From assembly GCA_017535325.1 (NCBI GenBank), contig JAFXUC010000099.1, positions 1-54,697 of the forward strand: a stretch of DNA of 54,697 nucleotides. The letters are read 5' to 3'. A model generated the notes under the pieces. That model saw only the letters and a program-made list of their open reading frames with translations. It was not told the origin of the DNA and ran no database searches. Positions 1-8,415 of this stretch are shown piece after piece. This DNA is from Bacteroidales bacterium. GTDB lineage: Bacteria > Bacteroidota > Bacteroidia > Bacteroidales > UBA3824. A program made the position numbers and the translations under genes. Position 1 is the first letter of the stretch. The number at the start of each line of letters is the position of its first letter.

Positions 1-60
1 TATCTTTTTAATTTTCAACAAGATACGTATTTTTGATAAGTTTTCCAAATTATTTTGATA

Positions 61-104
61 AAAAAACAGGAAAATTCACACAAAAGCGAATTTTCCTGTT
101 TTTT
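61..104. terminator. Bidirectional intrinsic terminator
   Basis: A perfect 17-bp inverted repeat (61-77 with 88-104, 10-nt loop) whose outer arms are A-run and T-run, so it can end transcription in either direction. It must serve a gene left of the window. It lies inside the N-terminal extension of the longest reading frame of the next gene, which argues that the extension is not translated. Confidence 0.85.
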
Positions 105-209
105 TATTTGGACGAGGAACTTTTTAGACAGCCCCTTTTTTATAAAAAAATCATAAAATCTTTCGTTTATATATTTTTTTGTATATATTTGCAAAAAAAT
201 ATAACTAAA

Positions 210-2438
210 ATGAGAGTAAAGTTTTCTATAATCATAATATTCATAATTTGTATAATAACTGAAAGTTGTTTCAAGGGTCGGCCGTCGGACAATTCCAATA
301 CAAGTGCCCTTGAACGCATGATGTATTATACCGACAAAAAAATCGGCAAAGACGAAGATACAACCATTTATATCAAAAAAATTGACTCTCTGATGACCCT
401 TTTGAGAGAAAACATCAAAACGGGGAAAATTCATGAAGCGTTCGATAATGTCAAAGAAGCAAATTTTTGGGCTGACACTATCGGCTCGGCAAAACAGTTA
501 GCACGCTGTTACTATTATTGGGGATTGGTTTCGGCAAGAATGAACAACGTTTCTATTTCTGACAAAAATTATTATTCAAGTCTGATATATCACAAAAAAA
601 TGGGCGATGAAAAAAGTATCGCTATGGTTTTCAGAAGTTGGACAAGATCCAGTTATGAAAACAATATCTTTGATTCGGCAAAAGCGTACTTACACGATTA
701 TTGTATAAACATCGATAGCCGTTTAGGTGATAAACGCGGACTAAAAATCGATTACATCTATTTAGGAGAAATAGCCCTGAGGCTTTACAGAATAACCCCC
801 GCGAACCGTAATTACAACCATCTGCAAACGGCTTACGAAAACTTTAACATAGCAAAAAACATTCCGGTAAACCTTTCTGAAACGGATTGCGACGAGTTGT
901 TGAAAACAGGTCTTTGCGAGACGTATTACTATCTTGCCGAAAAAAATAAAGACAATCCCGCTTTACACAAAGCCTACACCGACAGTTGCCGTTATAATTT
1001 TGACGATGCCATAAATATAATCGCCCAAAGCAACAATATGGAAGATTACACGAGATTTTTCACTATGAAAATCAAAATGTTAATCGCTGACGGCGACATA
1101 AAAACGGCCGAAAAACTTACTGATTCCGTTTTCGCCGTACAAGATACCGCCGCTTTTTATCACAAAGAAACGGCAATGACTGCATATTCGCTGATATATG
1201 AAGCAAAAAAAAATTATGCGAAGGCACTTGAATGTCAAAAACAGGCAGTGATTTATCAAGAAACAAACTCTTATTACAGAAACAGTTTGATAAGTTCGCT
1301 AAAACTCGGTCGCGGTCAGATGGAAAATGAAAGAAACAAAGCCTACGCTAAAAAAATGGAATTGGAGGGCAGAACAAAAAGTGTGATAATGATTGCGACA
1401 ATCATCACTGCTTTTATTATAACTATCTTAATAATAATCTCTTACAGCCGCAGCCGCTACAAAAAAGCCAATAAGATAATCTCGACACAAAAGCAAGAGA
1501 TTGAACTTCAAAACGCTAATCTTATTGCTAAAAACGAAGAAATCAAATCTCAAAACGAGGAAATCCGCCAGCAAAACGAAGAAATCAGCAAACAAAGCGA
1601 AATTATCAGAAACTACAACCAAGAACTTACTTCAAGCATCAATTATGCAAGCCGCATACAATACGCCGCGCTTCCCTCTGAGGAGGAGTTGAAAAAAGTT
1701 TTTGGCGAAAACTTGCTGATTTACAGTCCCAAAGATATTGTTTCAGGAGATTTTTATTGGTGTTCTCATACGGCTAATTATAAAGTGTTTGCCGCCGGCG
1801 ACTGCACTGGACACGGCGTACCCGGCGCACTTTTGAGTATGCTCGGAATTTCGTGTTTGGAATATGTTACAAGACACTTGGCCAAAAACAAGTCCTCAGC
1901 CTCCGATATTTTGGACAGAATGAAAGCCATGCTGAAAAACACTCTCAACCAAAGCGACTACGAAAACGACAACCGCGACGCAATAGACCTCGCGCTGATA
2001 ATCGTAGACGTTAAAACCGCAGAAATGCAATTTGCCGGCGCAAATCGTCCGCTTGTTATCATACGCGGCGGCGAAGTACAGCGCACAAAAGGCGACAATA
2101 TGCCAATCGGTGTTTTTTTGGCAGAAAAAGAGCATTTCACCAATCACGTTGTCAAGTTGGAAAAAGGCGATATGGTTTATTTGTTTTCTGACGGAATGCC
2201 CGACCAATTCGGCTACAAGGAAGACAGAACGGAGCCGGAAATTTTTACGATAAAACGCTTCTTAAACCTCTTGCTCGAAATCAATTCCAAGCCGTTTGAC
2301 ATTCAAAAAATAGAAATCATAAAAGCCCTTAAACGTTGGAGAAAACCCAAAAAGTTAGGCTTGGAAACCTGCGAACAAACCGACGACAATCTCCTCGTAG
2401 GTCTTTTGGCAGATAATTTCTTAGCGGACAAATTATGA
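210..2438 (+). CDS. TPR / SpoIIE-family (PP2C-type) protein phosphatase, membrane-anchored
   Basis: Likely a serine phosphatase that relays an envelope signal to a cytoplasmic partner. I start at ATG 210 (742 aa), not at the upstream ATG at 33, because the frame from 33 runs through a terminator hairpin and 210 opens directly into a signal-type sequence with a Cys that could be a lipobox (ITESC). After it come roughly 370 residues of helical TPR-like repeats, a transmembrane helix at about 393-417, a coiled coil at about 420-477 made of NEEI-type heptads, and a C-terminal SpoIIE domain (about 500-740) with the family signatures INYASRIQYAALPS, DIVSGDFYW and GDCTGHGVPGALLSMLG (metal-binding Asp). 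This order is common in Bacteroidota. The stop overlaps the start of the next gene by 4 bp (ATGA), so the two are translationally coupled. The signalling partner is not identifiable here. Confidence 0.85.
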   Translation: MRVKFSIIIIFIICIITESCFKGRPSDNSNTSALERMMYYTDKKIGKDEDTTIYIKKIDSLMTLLRENIKTGKIHEAFDNVKEANFWADTIGSAKQLARCYYYWGLVSARMNNVSISDKNYYSSLIYHKKMGDEKSIAMVFRSWTRSSYENNIFDSAKAYLHDYCINIDSRLGDKRGLKIDYIYLGEIALRLYRITPANRNYNHLQTAYENFNIAKNIPVNLSETDCDELLKTGLCETYYYLAEKNKDNPALHKAYTDSCRYNFDDAINIIAQSNNMEDYTRFFTMKIKMLIADGDIKTAEKLTDSVFAVQDTAAFYHKETAMTAYSLIYEAKKNYAKALECQKQAVIYQETNSYYRNSLISSLKLGRGQMENERNKAYAKKMELEGRTKSVIMIATIITAFIITILIIISYSRSRYKKANKIISTQKQEIELQNANLIAKNEEIKSQNEEIRQQNEEISKQSEIIRNYNQELTSSINYASRIQYAALPSEEELKKVFGENLLIYSPKDIVSGDFYWCSHTANYKVFAAGDCTGHGVPGALLSMLGISCLEYVTRHLAKNKSSASDILDRMKAMLKNTLNQSDYENDNRDAIDLALIIVDVKTAEMQFAGANRPLVIIRGGEVQRTKGDNMPIGVFLAEKEHFTNHVVKLEKGDMVYLFSDGMPDQFGYKEDRTEPEIFTIKRFLNLLLEINSKPFDIQKIEIIKALKRWRKPKKLGLETCEQTDDNLLVGLLADNFLADKL

Positions 2439-3244
2439 AAATAGTTTTTCTTTTCACCGTAATCTGTGCGCTGACATTTCAGGGCATAGACCCCGAAAAA
2501 GATTACAGAAATTTCGGCAGCGCAAAAAGGCTGAAAGGAAAAACCTACGTTCTGCTTTTGTTTGTCAGTGAAAAAAATTCGCCTTGGAAAACTGACGAAA
2601 TCTCAAAAACCATCGGCAAAACCAGAGAAGCGTTTTCGTGGATAAGACAGGAGGCTGAAAAATACGGCTCAAAACCTGAATTTCAACTCTACGCCTTGGG
2701 CAACAAAAACGATAAAATCTTTACGGATTATATTCCGGAGAGTCCGTTTGAGGGCTCAAAGTCCAACTCGTTTATAAACCACGCTTTAAAGAAAGCGGGT
2801 TACGCAAACGGTTTTGACTTTGTAAAATACGCCGAAGAGACCTCTCAATGCGAAAATTTTATGGTAATCGTATTTTGCAACGCACAAGGCAGAAGTTACG
2901 CACTGCCTCAGAGCAGCGGCGACTACGCCCTCAACAAGGAATACGGTTATGCCTTACGTCCGAGAGAAGGTTGCGTAGTCTATGCGAAAAATCCGCAAGA
3001 AAAGGAACTTTCGCCCGTTACGATAGCCCATGAAACGCTCCACCTTTTCGGGGCGGCAGACCTTTACGAAAAAACCGGCAAAAACACGGATTACAGTCTT
3101 TTTGCAAAGGCTTATTTTGAAAACTCGGTCATGCACAGAACGGACAGAAATCTTGAATTTCTCGAACTCGATACTCTCACCGCTTTTTTAACGGGACTTA
3201 CCAACAGTTACAAAAGTTGGTTTGAATATTTTTTAAAACAATGA
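2435..3244 (+). CDS. Secreted zincin-like protein (HExxHxxGxxD motif), putative metallopeptidase
   Basis: A 269-aa protein with an N-terminal hydrophobic signal sequence and no lipobox, so probably periplasmic or exported. Near residues 201-212 it carries HETLHLFGAADLYE, which fits the zinc-binding pattern HExxHxxGxxD of metzincin-type peptidases with an Asp as third ligand. About 20 residues later comes NSVM, placed where metzincins have their Met-turn. That is the whole basis for the peptidase call; no other domain was recognised. It overlaps the SpoIIE phosphatase gene by 4 bp, so the two are co-expressed and may act in one pathway. An inactive zincin fold remains possible. Confidence 0.6.
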   Translation: MKIVFLFTVICALTFQGIDPEKDYRNFGSAKRLKGKTYVLLLFVSEKNSPWKTDEISKTIGKTREAFSWIRQEAEKYGSKPEFQLYALGNKNDKIFTDYIPESPFEGSKSNSFINHALKKAGYANGFDFVKYAEETSQCENFMVIVFCNAQGRSYALPQSSGDYALNKEYGYALRPREGCVVYAKNPQEKELSPVTIAHETLHLFGAADLYEKTGKNTDYSLFAKAYFENSVMHRTDRNLEFLELDTLTAFLTGLTNSYKSWFEYFLKQ

Positions 3245-3300
3245 CATTATTTTTTTGGCGTGATTTTCGCAATGAAAATCAAAAATAAAGCGGAAGTAAA

Positions 3301-4326
3301 ATGAACATCAAAACTATAAAAGCCGGCACGTTCAACCTTATGAATCTGATGCTGCCAAACAGGGAGGCGTTTTCGCTAAAATACACCCCTGAGGAATTCA
3401 GACGAAAATCTCAATGGGTGGATTTTATGCTCTCTCAAATGGATGCCGATGTTATCGGCTTTCAAGAATGTTTTCATAAACAAGCACTTGTAAGCATAAC
3501 CTCGCAAAACAGCCGTTACAAAAACGCCGAGGTAATAATCGCCGACGAAACAGGCGACTTGCCGAGGGTTGCGCTTTTGTCAAGATACCCGATAGACGAC
3601 ATCGAAATCTTTGACAAGTTTCCGCAAGAGGCAGTGGTTTCCATCAAAACCAAAACCTCTTACGATAAAATATTTCTGCCCTTTGACACTTTTTCAAGAC
3701 CCGTTCTCAAAGCGGATATTTACATAAAGCCATTCGGACTGATAACTTTTTTTGTTGTCCACTTAAAGTCAAAACGACCTATTTTTTATGAAGGCGAAGA
3801 CGAAAACAATCCTATTGATTTGGCAAGGGCTCAGGTAAGGTCATTGATGCTAAGAGCGGCAGAAAGTGCGGCTCTTAGAACCATTTTGATAAAAACACTC
3901 AAAAACCAAGACCGCCCCGTTGTCGTATTCGGAGATGTCAACGACACGGGCAACGCCGTTACCACAAGGATAATCTCAGGCGAAGTGCCTCAGCACAAAC
4001 TCCCCGACTGGCAAAAACGCAGCGTCTGGGAAGTTTTGCTCTATCACGTAAAAGACATTCAGGCACGAAGAAGTTATCAGGACTTTTATTACACGTATAT
4101 CCACAACGGAATGTACGAAAGTCTTGATCACATTATGGTTTCAGAAGAACTCGTTACCGAAAACCCGCGCAACATAGGAAGAGTCGGAACGGTAAAAGTT
4201 TTTAACGACCATCTTATTGACAAGACTTTTTCCAACGAAAAACCAGACAAATGCAAGTCCGACCACGGCGTAGTAGTCTGCACTTTGGAACTCAATATTG
4301 AAAAGCACAAAAAGTACAAAAATTAA
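3301..4326 (+). CDS. Endonuclease/exonuclease/phosphatase (EEP) family protein
   Basis: A 341-aa Mg-dependent hydrolase of the EEP (DNase I-like) fold. Visible signatures in order are GTFNLMNL near the N-terminus, VIGFQEC (metal-binding Glu), LLSRYPI, FFVVHLKSKR, VVFGDVNDTGNAV (catalytic Asp/Asn), DHIMVSEE and the C-terminal KSDHGVVVC with the catalytic His. No signal peptide is apparent, so it is probably cytoplasmic. The substrate cannot be read from sequence: family members cut DNA, phosphoinositides or sphingomyelin. It lies 56 bp after the zincin-like gene on the same strand and could be the third gene of that operon. The gap contains an 8-bp stem without a T-run. Confidence 0.8.
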   Translation: MNIKTIKAGTFNLMNLMLPNREAFSLKYTPEEFRRKSQWVDFMLSQMDADVIGFQECFHKQALVSITSQNSRYKNAEVIIADETGDLPRVALLSRYPIDDIEIFDKFPQEAVVSIKTKTSYDKIFLPFDTFSRPVLKADIYIKPFGLITFFVVHLKSKRPIFYEGEDENNPIDLARAQVRSLMLRAAESAALRTILIKTLKNQDRPVVVFGDVNDTGNAVTTRIISGEVPQHKLPDWQKRSVWEVLLYHVKDIQARRSYQDFYYTYIHNGMYESLDHIMVSEELVTENPRNIGRVGTVKVFNDHLIDKTFSNEKPDKCKSDHGVVVCTLELNIEKHKKYKN

Positions 4327-4329
4327 TTT

Positions 4330-4357
4330 TTTGTTAATAAAAATTTCCGTAACTTTA
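4330..4357 (+). promoter_or_regulatory. Candidate promoter of the GLUG-repeat gene
   Basis: TTTG at 4330-4333 and TAACTTTA at 4350-4357, a near match to the Bacteroidota -33/-7 consensus, 16 bp apart. The -7 box sits inside a small palindrome (CCGTAA-CT-TTACGG), which could be a repressor site. Confidence 0.5.
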
Positions 4358-4395
4358 CGGCTTACAAAACAATAAAAAAACTTTTTAGGAAAACC

Positions 4396-7300
4396 ATGAA
4401 ACGACTTTTGATTATAATATTAGCGCTTGTTTTTCAAAACGCTTTTGCGCAAGAGCAGGCGGGGGAGTTGATCCCCGATATAAATTGGTATATCCACAAC
4501 ATTAAGTCCGACTCGTACCAGATAAAAAACGCTGCCGAACTTGCCGGATTTGCCTCGCTTGTCAACGGCACTTCGGGTTCTTTTTCTGCATACGACTTTT
4601 CTGATAAGACTGTGGAACTTGCCGCTGACATAGATTTAGGTTGTTACATAGACTCTATCGGTGCGTTAAAAGGTCCTAAATGGACAGCAATCGGCAAAAA
4701 CTATTCAACACGTTTTGCGGGAACTTTTGACGGCAAAGGCTTTTGCATTACCGGAATGATTGTAAAAGCCGAAGAAAACGAGGCGGGCGCACTGTTCGGT
4801 TACAGCAGCGGAACAATCAGAAACGTTACGATAGCGGGCGGTTTTATCTGCGCCGACTACTACGGAGCAAGTATATGCAGCCACAACTCCGGCAAAATAG
4901 AATACTGCATCAACACCGCAAACATCATCTCCAACAATTACGGCGGAGGAATCTGCGGCAAAAACTACGAAGACGGCATCATTGCCAACTGTTTCAACTA
5001 CGGCTATGTAACACCGAGAAACGCCTGCGGCGGAATCCTCGGCAGCAACAGTCTTACAAGAACAGCCGTCAACAACTGCGTTTACGACATTCAGACCTGT
5101 CCCTCAAAAACAGGCTGCGGAACTGTCGAGGTAAAATCAATAAAAGGCCTTACCACTAACCAGATTCTGAACGTTGAAGGCTACCTTACCGACAGCAACA
5201 TCAAAACAGGAAAAGGCATGTATCCGAGACTCGCCGCAACGGAACTCTCGCCGCTGACAAGAGCCGCGCTTACGCCCATAATATTGGCTGACAACGAAAA
5301 CGTGGTTACGGTAGCCACTCCGATAAAACTTCCGAAACAGGAAGGCGTAAGTTATGAGACTTCCGAACCGTCGATTCTTGCAATCAGCAACAACCTCTGC
5401 ACGCCCAAAGAACGCGCCGACGTAATACTCACCATAAAAGGCGGAACATGTACCCGCTTTATAAAAATGAGAATTTCAGACCCTCAGTTGAAAACCAGAG
5501 GCGACGAACACTCACCCCTTAGAATCAACAATTACAACGACTTTATAAAATTTGCCAACGCCGTAAACTACGACACCGATTACAAGGGATACGCCAACAT
5601 CAACAGTTTTGAAGGCGTAACGATAGTCTTAACCGACAATATACCAATCCCCACGGGCGTCAACTGGAAACCGATAGGAAGCAAAATCACGCCTTTCAAA
5701 GGCAACTTTATCGGTTACGGATTTTGCATTTCAAACCTCAACATCAGATACCCGCTTTTGAAAAACTGCGGACTTTTCGGCTACAACGAAGGCATAATTC
5801 AAAAAATTGTGGTAGTGGGCGGCAACATTGTCGGCGGCGACTGCACGGGCGCAATCTGCGGTTTCAACTCCAAAGGCAAAATCCAGAAATGTATTTCTTC
5901 AATCGCCGTAAGAGGACACTACTACGCAGGCGGAATCTGCGGTTACAACAACGAAGGACAACTCTCGCAAGTAATCAACGTCAACAGCGTAAAAGGCATT
6001 GACAATTTTGAAGGCGGAATCTGCGGCGGCTCCAACAACGGAAGACTCGACTACTGCGTTTACGACAAGCAGATGTGCCTTTTGAGCCATGCCGTCGGAG
6101 AAACTGAAAACACGCAACTCATAGAAGTAAAAGGACTTTTGACGGAAGACATGACAGGCAACGCCCTCGAAAGCAAAAACGGCTTTTCGTTTGACTTCCA
6201 GTTTGAGGACGACATGTATCCGAAAATCGTTTCCGTAACGCCGCACCCCGACTCGGACGTAGCCTCGATGCCGGTTTTTATGGCTAAAAACGAAAACGCC
6301 CAAAACATCATCTCTTTTATCTCCATGACCGAAAGAGAAAACATCCGCTACTCCTGCAACCGTAAAGACGTTTTGAAGGTAACGCGGGACAAAGCCCTGC
6401 CCTTGAAACAAGGCTCCGTAATATTCTCCGTTACCAACGGCAAAGTGGAAAAAAGAATCGTCCTTAAAATCACGAGCACGGCACTCGAACAAATCGGCAC
6501 AAGGGACAACCCGCTCGAAATCTCCTCATACGAGGATTTAAAAGAGTTCCGCGAGGCTGTCAACAACAATTCCGACTACAAAGGCTTTGCCTGCATAGAC
6601 GGTTTCAGCAACGTGTACTTTAAGATTTCAAAAAACATATACTGTCCTTCAAGCACCAACCAAATGCCTGTGGGCAATTATCTGTTTCCGTTCAAAGGCG
6701 TTTTGGACGGCGGCGGACATACGGTGTCGGGATTTCTGTGCGACCACAAAAACGCCGACAACATGGGCTTTATCGGTTATAACAGCGGCATAGTCTGCAA
6801 CCTCAGACTCTCGCGCTCGCCCGTTACGGGAAGATATTACAGCGGCGGAATCTGCGGTTTCAACACCGGCGAGATTTTCAACTGCAAACACGACTCGGCT
6901 TCCGTTACCGGCAACAACTACACCGGCGGAATCTGCGGTTACAGCAAAGGCCTAATTTCGTTTTCCAAAAATTCAGGCGCGGTAAAAGGCGACTATTTTG
7001 TGGGAGGAATAGTCGGTGAAAACACCGGCAGGCTTGACTCCTGCACAAACCGCGGCTTAATAAGCGGCGTATCGTCAATAGGCGGAATCACAGGCAACTG
7101 CGCCGGCGACATGGAAGAATGTGTAAATTTTGCCACCATACACGGCTCTGACAACACGGGCGGAATTTCAGGCAGAAACAGTTACGCCACAATATCGCAG
7201 AGCAGAAATTCCGGCGAAGTGGAAGGCGGCGACTGCACCGGCGGAATCACCGGTCTTAACGAAGGAACAATTATAAAATGCGAAAACACCGGCAAGGTTT

Positions 7301-7851
7301 CAGCGGTACTCTCCACGGGCGGAATTGCCGGAAAAGGCGGCAAAATATATTTCTGTGTCAACGAGGCTGAAATATCCTCCACCGGCAACAACGCAGGCGG
7401 AATTGTAGGAGCCTGCAAAAACAACAGCGAACTTAAATACTGTATCAACAAGGGCTATGTTTCGGCTTCGGCGTTTGCAGGCGGAATATGCGCCGACAAC
7501 GGAGGAAAAATAAACTCGTGCGTCAACTTCGGTGAAATACGCTCCTCGTATTATGTCGGCGGAATATGCGGTTACAACTCCAACATAATAACCTCATGCC
7601 TGTTCTACAACAAAGTGTCAGGAAGTTCGTACACGGGCGGAATATGCGGAAGACACAACTCAGGAGCGGTAACCAACTGCTTTTACGACAACAGTATCTG
7701 CTCTTTCGGCGGCATCAACAACGTTGACATTCCTGAAAAGGCAACCGGTCTCAACAAAAGCATGATAATCGGCGATGCCCTCAAAGAGTCGCTCAACAAT
7801 ATGGACTTCATATTCCCGAAAGGAGAATATCCGCTGCCGAAATTGCAGTAA
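4396..7851 (+). CDS. Giant secreted GLUG-repeat surface protein with Ig-like spacers
   Basis: A 1151-aa exported protein starting with a clear signal peptide (MKRLLIIILALVFQNAFAQ). Most of it consists of short repeats of the form GGICGYN / GGITGLN followed by an alternating polar and cysteine-rich stretch (xxNCxNxGxV), which is the GLUG motif of adhesin-like beta-helical proteins. Three large blocks can be seen. Each opens with a phrase like NYNDFIKFANAVN or SYEDLKEFREAVN, runs into an FxGxGFxI segment and then a GLUG array. Ig-like linkers (about residues 300-365 and 630-700) separate them, and the last block carries the longest array. I see no T9SS sorting domain at the C-terminus (ends FPKGEYPLPKLQ), so the anchoring route is unclear. 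The likely role is adhesion or surface coating. It is transcribed alone and ends at a hairpin inside the convergent gene. Confidence 0.85.
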   Translation: MKRLLIIILALVFQNAFAQEQAGELIPDINWYIHNIKSDSYQIKNAAELAGFASLVNGTSGSFSAYDFSDKTVELAADIDLGCYIDSIGALKGPKWTAIGKNYSTRFAGTFDGKGFCITGMIVKAEENEAGALFGYSSGTIRNVTIAGGFICADYYGASICSHNSGKIEYCINTANIISNNYGGGICGKNYEDGIIANCFNYGYVTPRNACGGILGSNSLTRTAVNNCVYDIQTCPSKTGCGTVEVKSIKGLTTNQILNVEGYLTDSNIKTGKGMYPRLAATELSPLTRAALTPIILADNENVVTVATPIKLPKQEGVSYETSEPSILAISNNLCTPKERADVILTIKGGTCTRFIKMRISDPQLKTRGDEHSPLRINNYNDFIKFANAVNYDTDYKGYANINSFEGVTIVLTDNIPIPTGVNWKPIGSKITPFKGNFIGYGFCISNLNIRYPLLKNCGLFGYNEGIIQKIVVVGGNIVGGDCTGAICGFNSKGKIQKCISSIAVRGHYYAGGICGYNNEGQLSQVINVNSVKGIDNFEGGICGGSNNGRLDYCVYDKQMCLLSHAVGETENTQLIEVKGLLTEDMTGNALESKNGFSFDFQFEDDMYPKIVSVTPHPDSDVASMPVFMAKNENAQNIISFISMTERENIRYSCNRKDVLKVTRDKALPLKQGSVIFSVTNGKVEKRIVLKITSTALEQIGTRDNPLEISSYEDLKEFREAVNNNSDYKGFACIDGFSNVYFKISKNIYCPSSTNQMPVGNYLFPFKGVLDGGGHTVSGFLCDHKNADNMGFIGYNSGIVCNLRLSRSPVTGRYYSGGICGFNTGEIFNCKHDSASVTGNNYTGGICGYSKGLISFSKNSGAVKGDYFVGGIVGENTGRLDSCTNRGLISGVSSIGGITGNCAGDMEECVNFATIHGSDNTGGISGRNSYATISQSRNSGEVEGGDCTGGITGLNEGTIIKCENTGKVSAVLSTGGIAGKGGKIYFCVNEAEISSTGNNAGGIVGACKNNSELKYCINKGYVSASAFAGGICADNGGKINSCVNFGEIRSSYYVGGICGYNSNIITSCLFYNKVSGSSYTGGICGRHNSGAVTNCFYDNSICSFGGINNVDIPEKATGLNKSMIIGDALKESLNNMDFIFPKGEYPLPKLQ

Positions 7852-7861
7852 AAAGAGTTTT

Positions 7862-8326
7862 TTATTTTTGTATCATTTTTAAAATTTTGACGGCATCGGC
7901 ATCACCTTCCGATGCCTCTTTTTTTATGTCTTTCAGAACCTCATCACCGCCTTTTGGATTACCTACGGCAAGCAAGAAAAGTTCGGCAGCCTTTTTCTCG
8001 TCCTTTGCGACAACCTTGCCTTTCAGATAGCATTTTCCGAGACGGTACTGCGCTTTTGCATATTCCTGATTAGCAGACTTTTGATACCACTCAAACGCCG
8101 CCTTGTTGTCTTCGGCAACTCCCCTGCCCTTGTCATAACACCTGCCGAGATAATACTGCGCTTTTTTGTTGCCTTTTTCGGCGGCTGAAAGAAACTTCGG
8201 AAAAGCCTCGTTGTACTTTTTAGCCTCGTAAAGAGCCTTTCCTTCCTGATAAACCTCTTTCGGGGTTTGCGCGTTTAATGTAAACACACACATTACAAAC
8301 GCCAACAATGCAATAATTTTTTTCAT
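7862..8326 (-). CDS. Exported Sel1-repeat protein
   Basis: A 154-aa protein. I start at ATG 8326, because the codons further upstream lie in the promoter region and 8326 opens directly into a signal peptide (MKKIIALLAFVMCVFTLNAQ). The body has two clear Sel1-like (SLR/TPR) repeats with the pattern AxYxLGxCYxxGxGVxxDxxKAxxWYxxAA: YYLGRCYDKGRGVAEDNKAA and YRLGKCYLKGKVVAKDEKKA. They are preceded by a degenerate TPR and followed by a short helical tail. Sel1 repeats mediate protein-protein contacts in the envelope; the partner is unknown. It is divergent from the next gene with a shared 89-bp promoter region, and convergent with the GLUG gene, whose terminator lies within its 3' end. Confidence 0.8.
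   Translation of the reverse strand: MKKIIALLAFVMCVFTLNAQTPKEVYQEGKALYEAKKYNEAFPKFLSAAEKGNKKAQYYLGRCYDKGRGVAEDNKAAFEWYQKSANQEYAKAQYRLGKCYLKGKVVAKDEKKAAELFLLAVGNPKGGDEVLKDIKKEASEGDADAVKILKMIQK
7892..7926 (+). terminator. Terminator of the GLUG gene, inside the antisense Sel1 gene
   Basis: An 8-bp GC-rich perfect stem (GGCATCGG at 7892-7899, CCGATGCC at 7909-7916) followed by TCTTTTTTTT on the + strand, 41 bp after the GLUG stop codon. The same bases encode the last residues of the Sel1 protein on the other strand. Confidence 0.7.
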
Positions 8327-8354
8327 ATCCGTTATTTTTTTTGAAATTTCTGCC

Positions 8355-8383
8355 GCAAAGTTGTGAAAAAAAACATACTTTTG
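8355..8383. promoter_or_regulatory. Divergent promoter pair (Sel1 gene / secreted hypothetical)
   Basis: On the minus strand, ACAACTTTGC (8355-8364) matches the -7 region for the Sel1 gene. On the plus strand, TACTTTTG (8376-8383) is a -7 box for the gene starting at 8416. The two boxes are only 11 bp apart, so polymerases bound at the two promoters would probably exclude each other. The -33 boxes are poor. Confidence 0.45.
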
Positions 8384-8415
8384 CAACAACTAAAAAATTT
8401 AAAAATATTAAAGAA

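Noticed and set aside
3261..3281. Terminator between the zincin-like and EEP genes
   Set aside because: An 8-bp A/T-rich stem without a following T-run; too weak to split the operon.
5899..6492. 197-aa antisense open frame inside the GLUG gene
   Set aside because: It is a by-product of the regular repeats and codon bias of the sense gene; no start context or domain. The same holds for the 179-aa frame inside htpG (23820-24359) and the 233-aa frame inside the GH115 gene (52823-53524).
7700..7851. T9SS sorting domain at the end of the GLUG protein
   Set aside because: The C-terminus lacks the beta-strand pattern and conserved Gly/Lys motif seen in the BspA-like protein.
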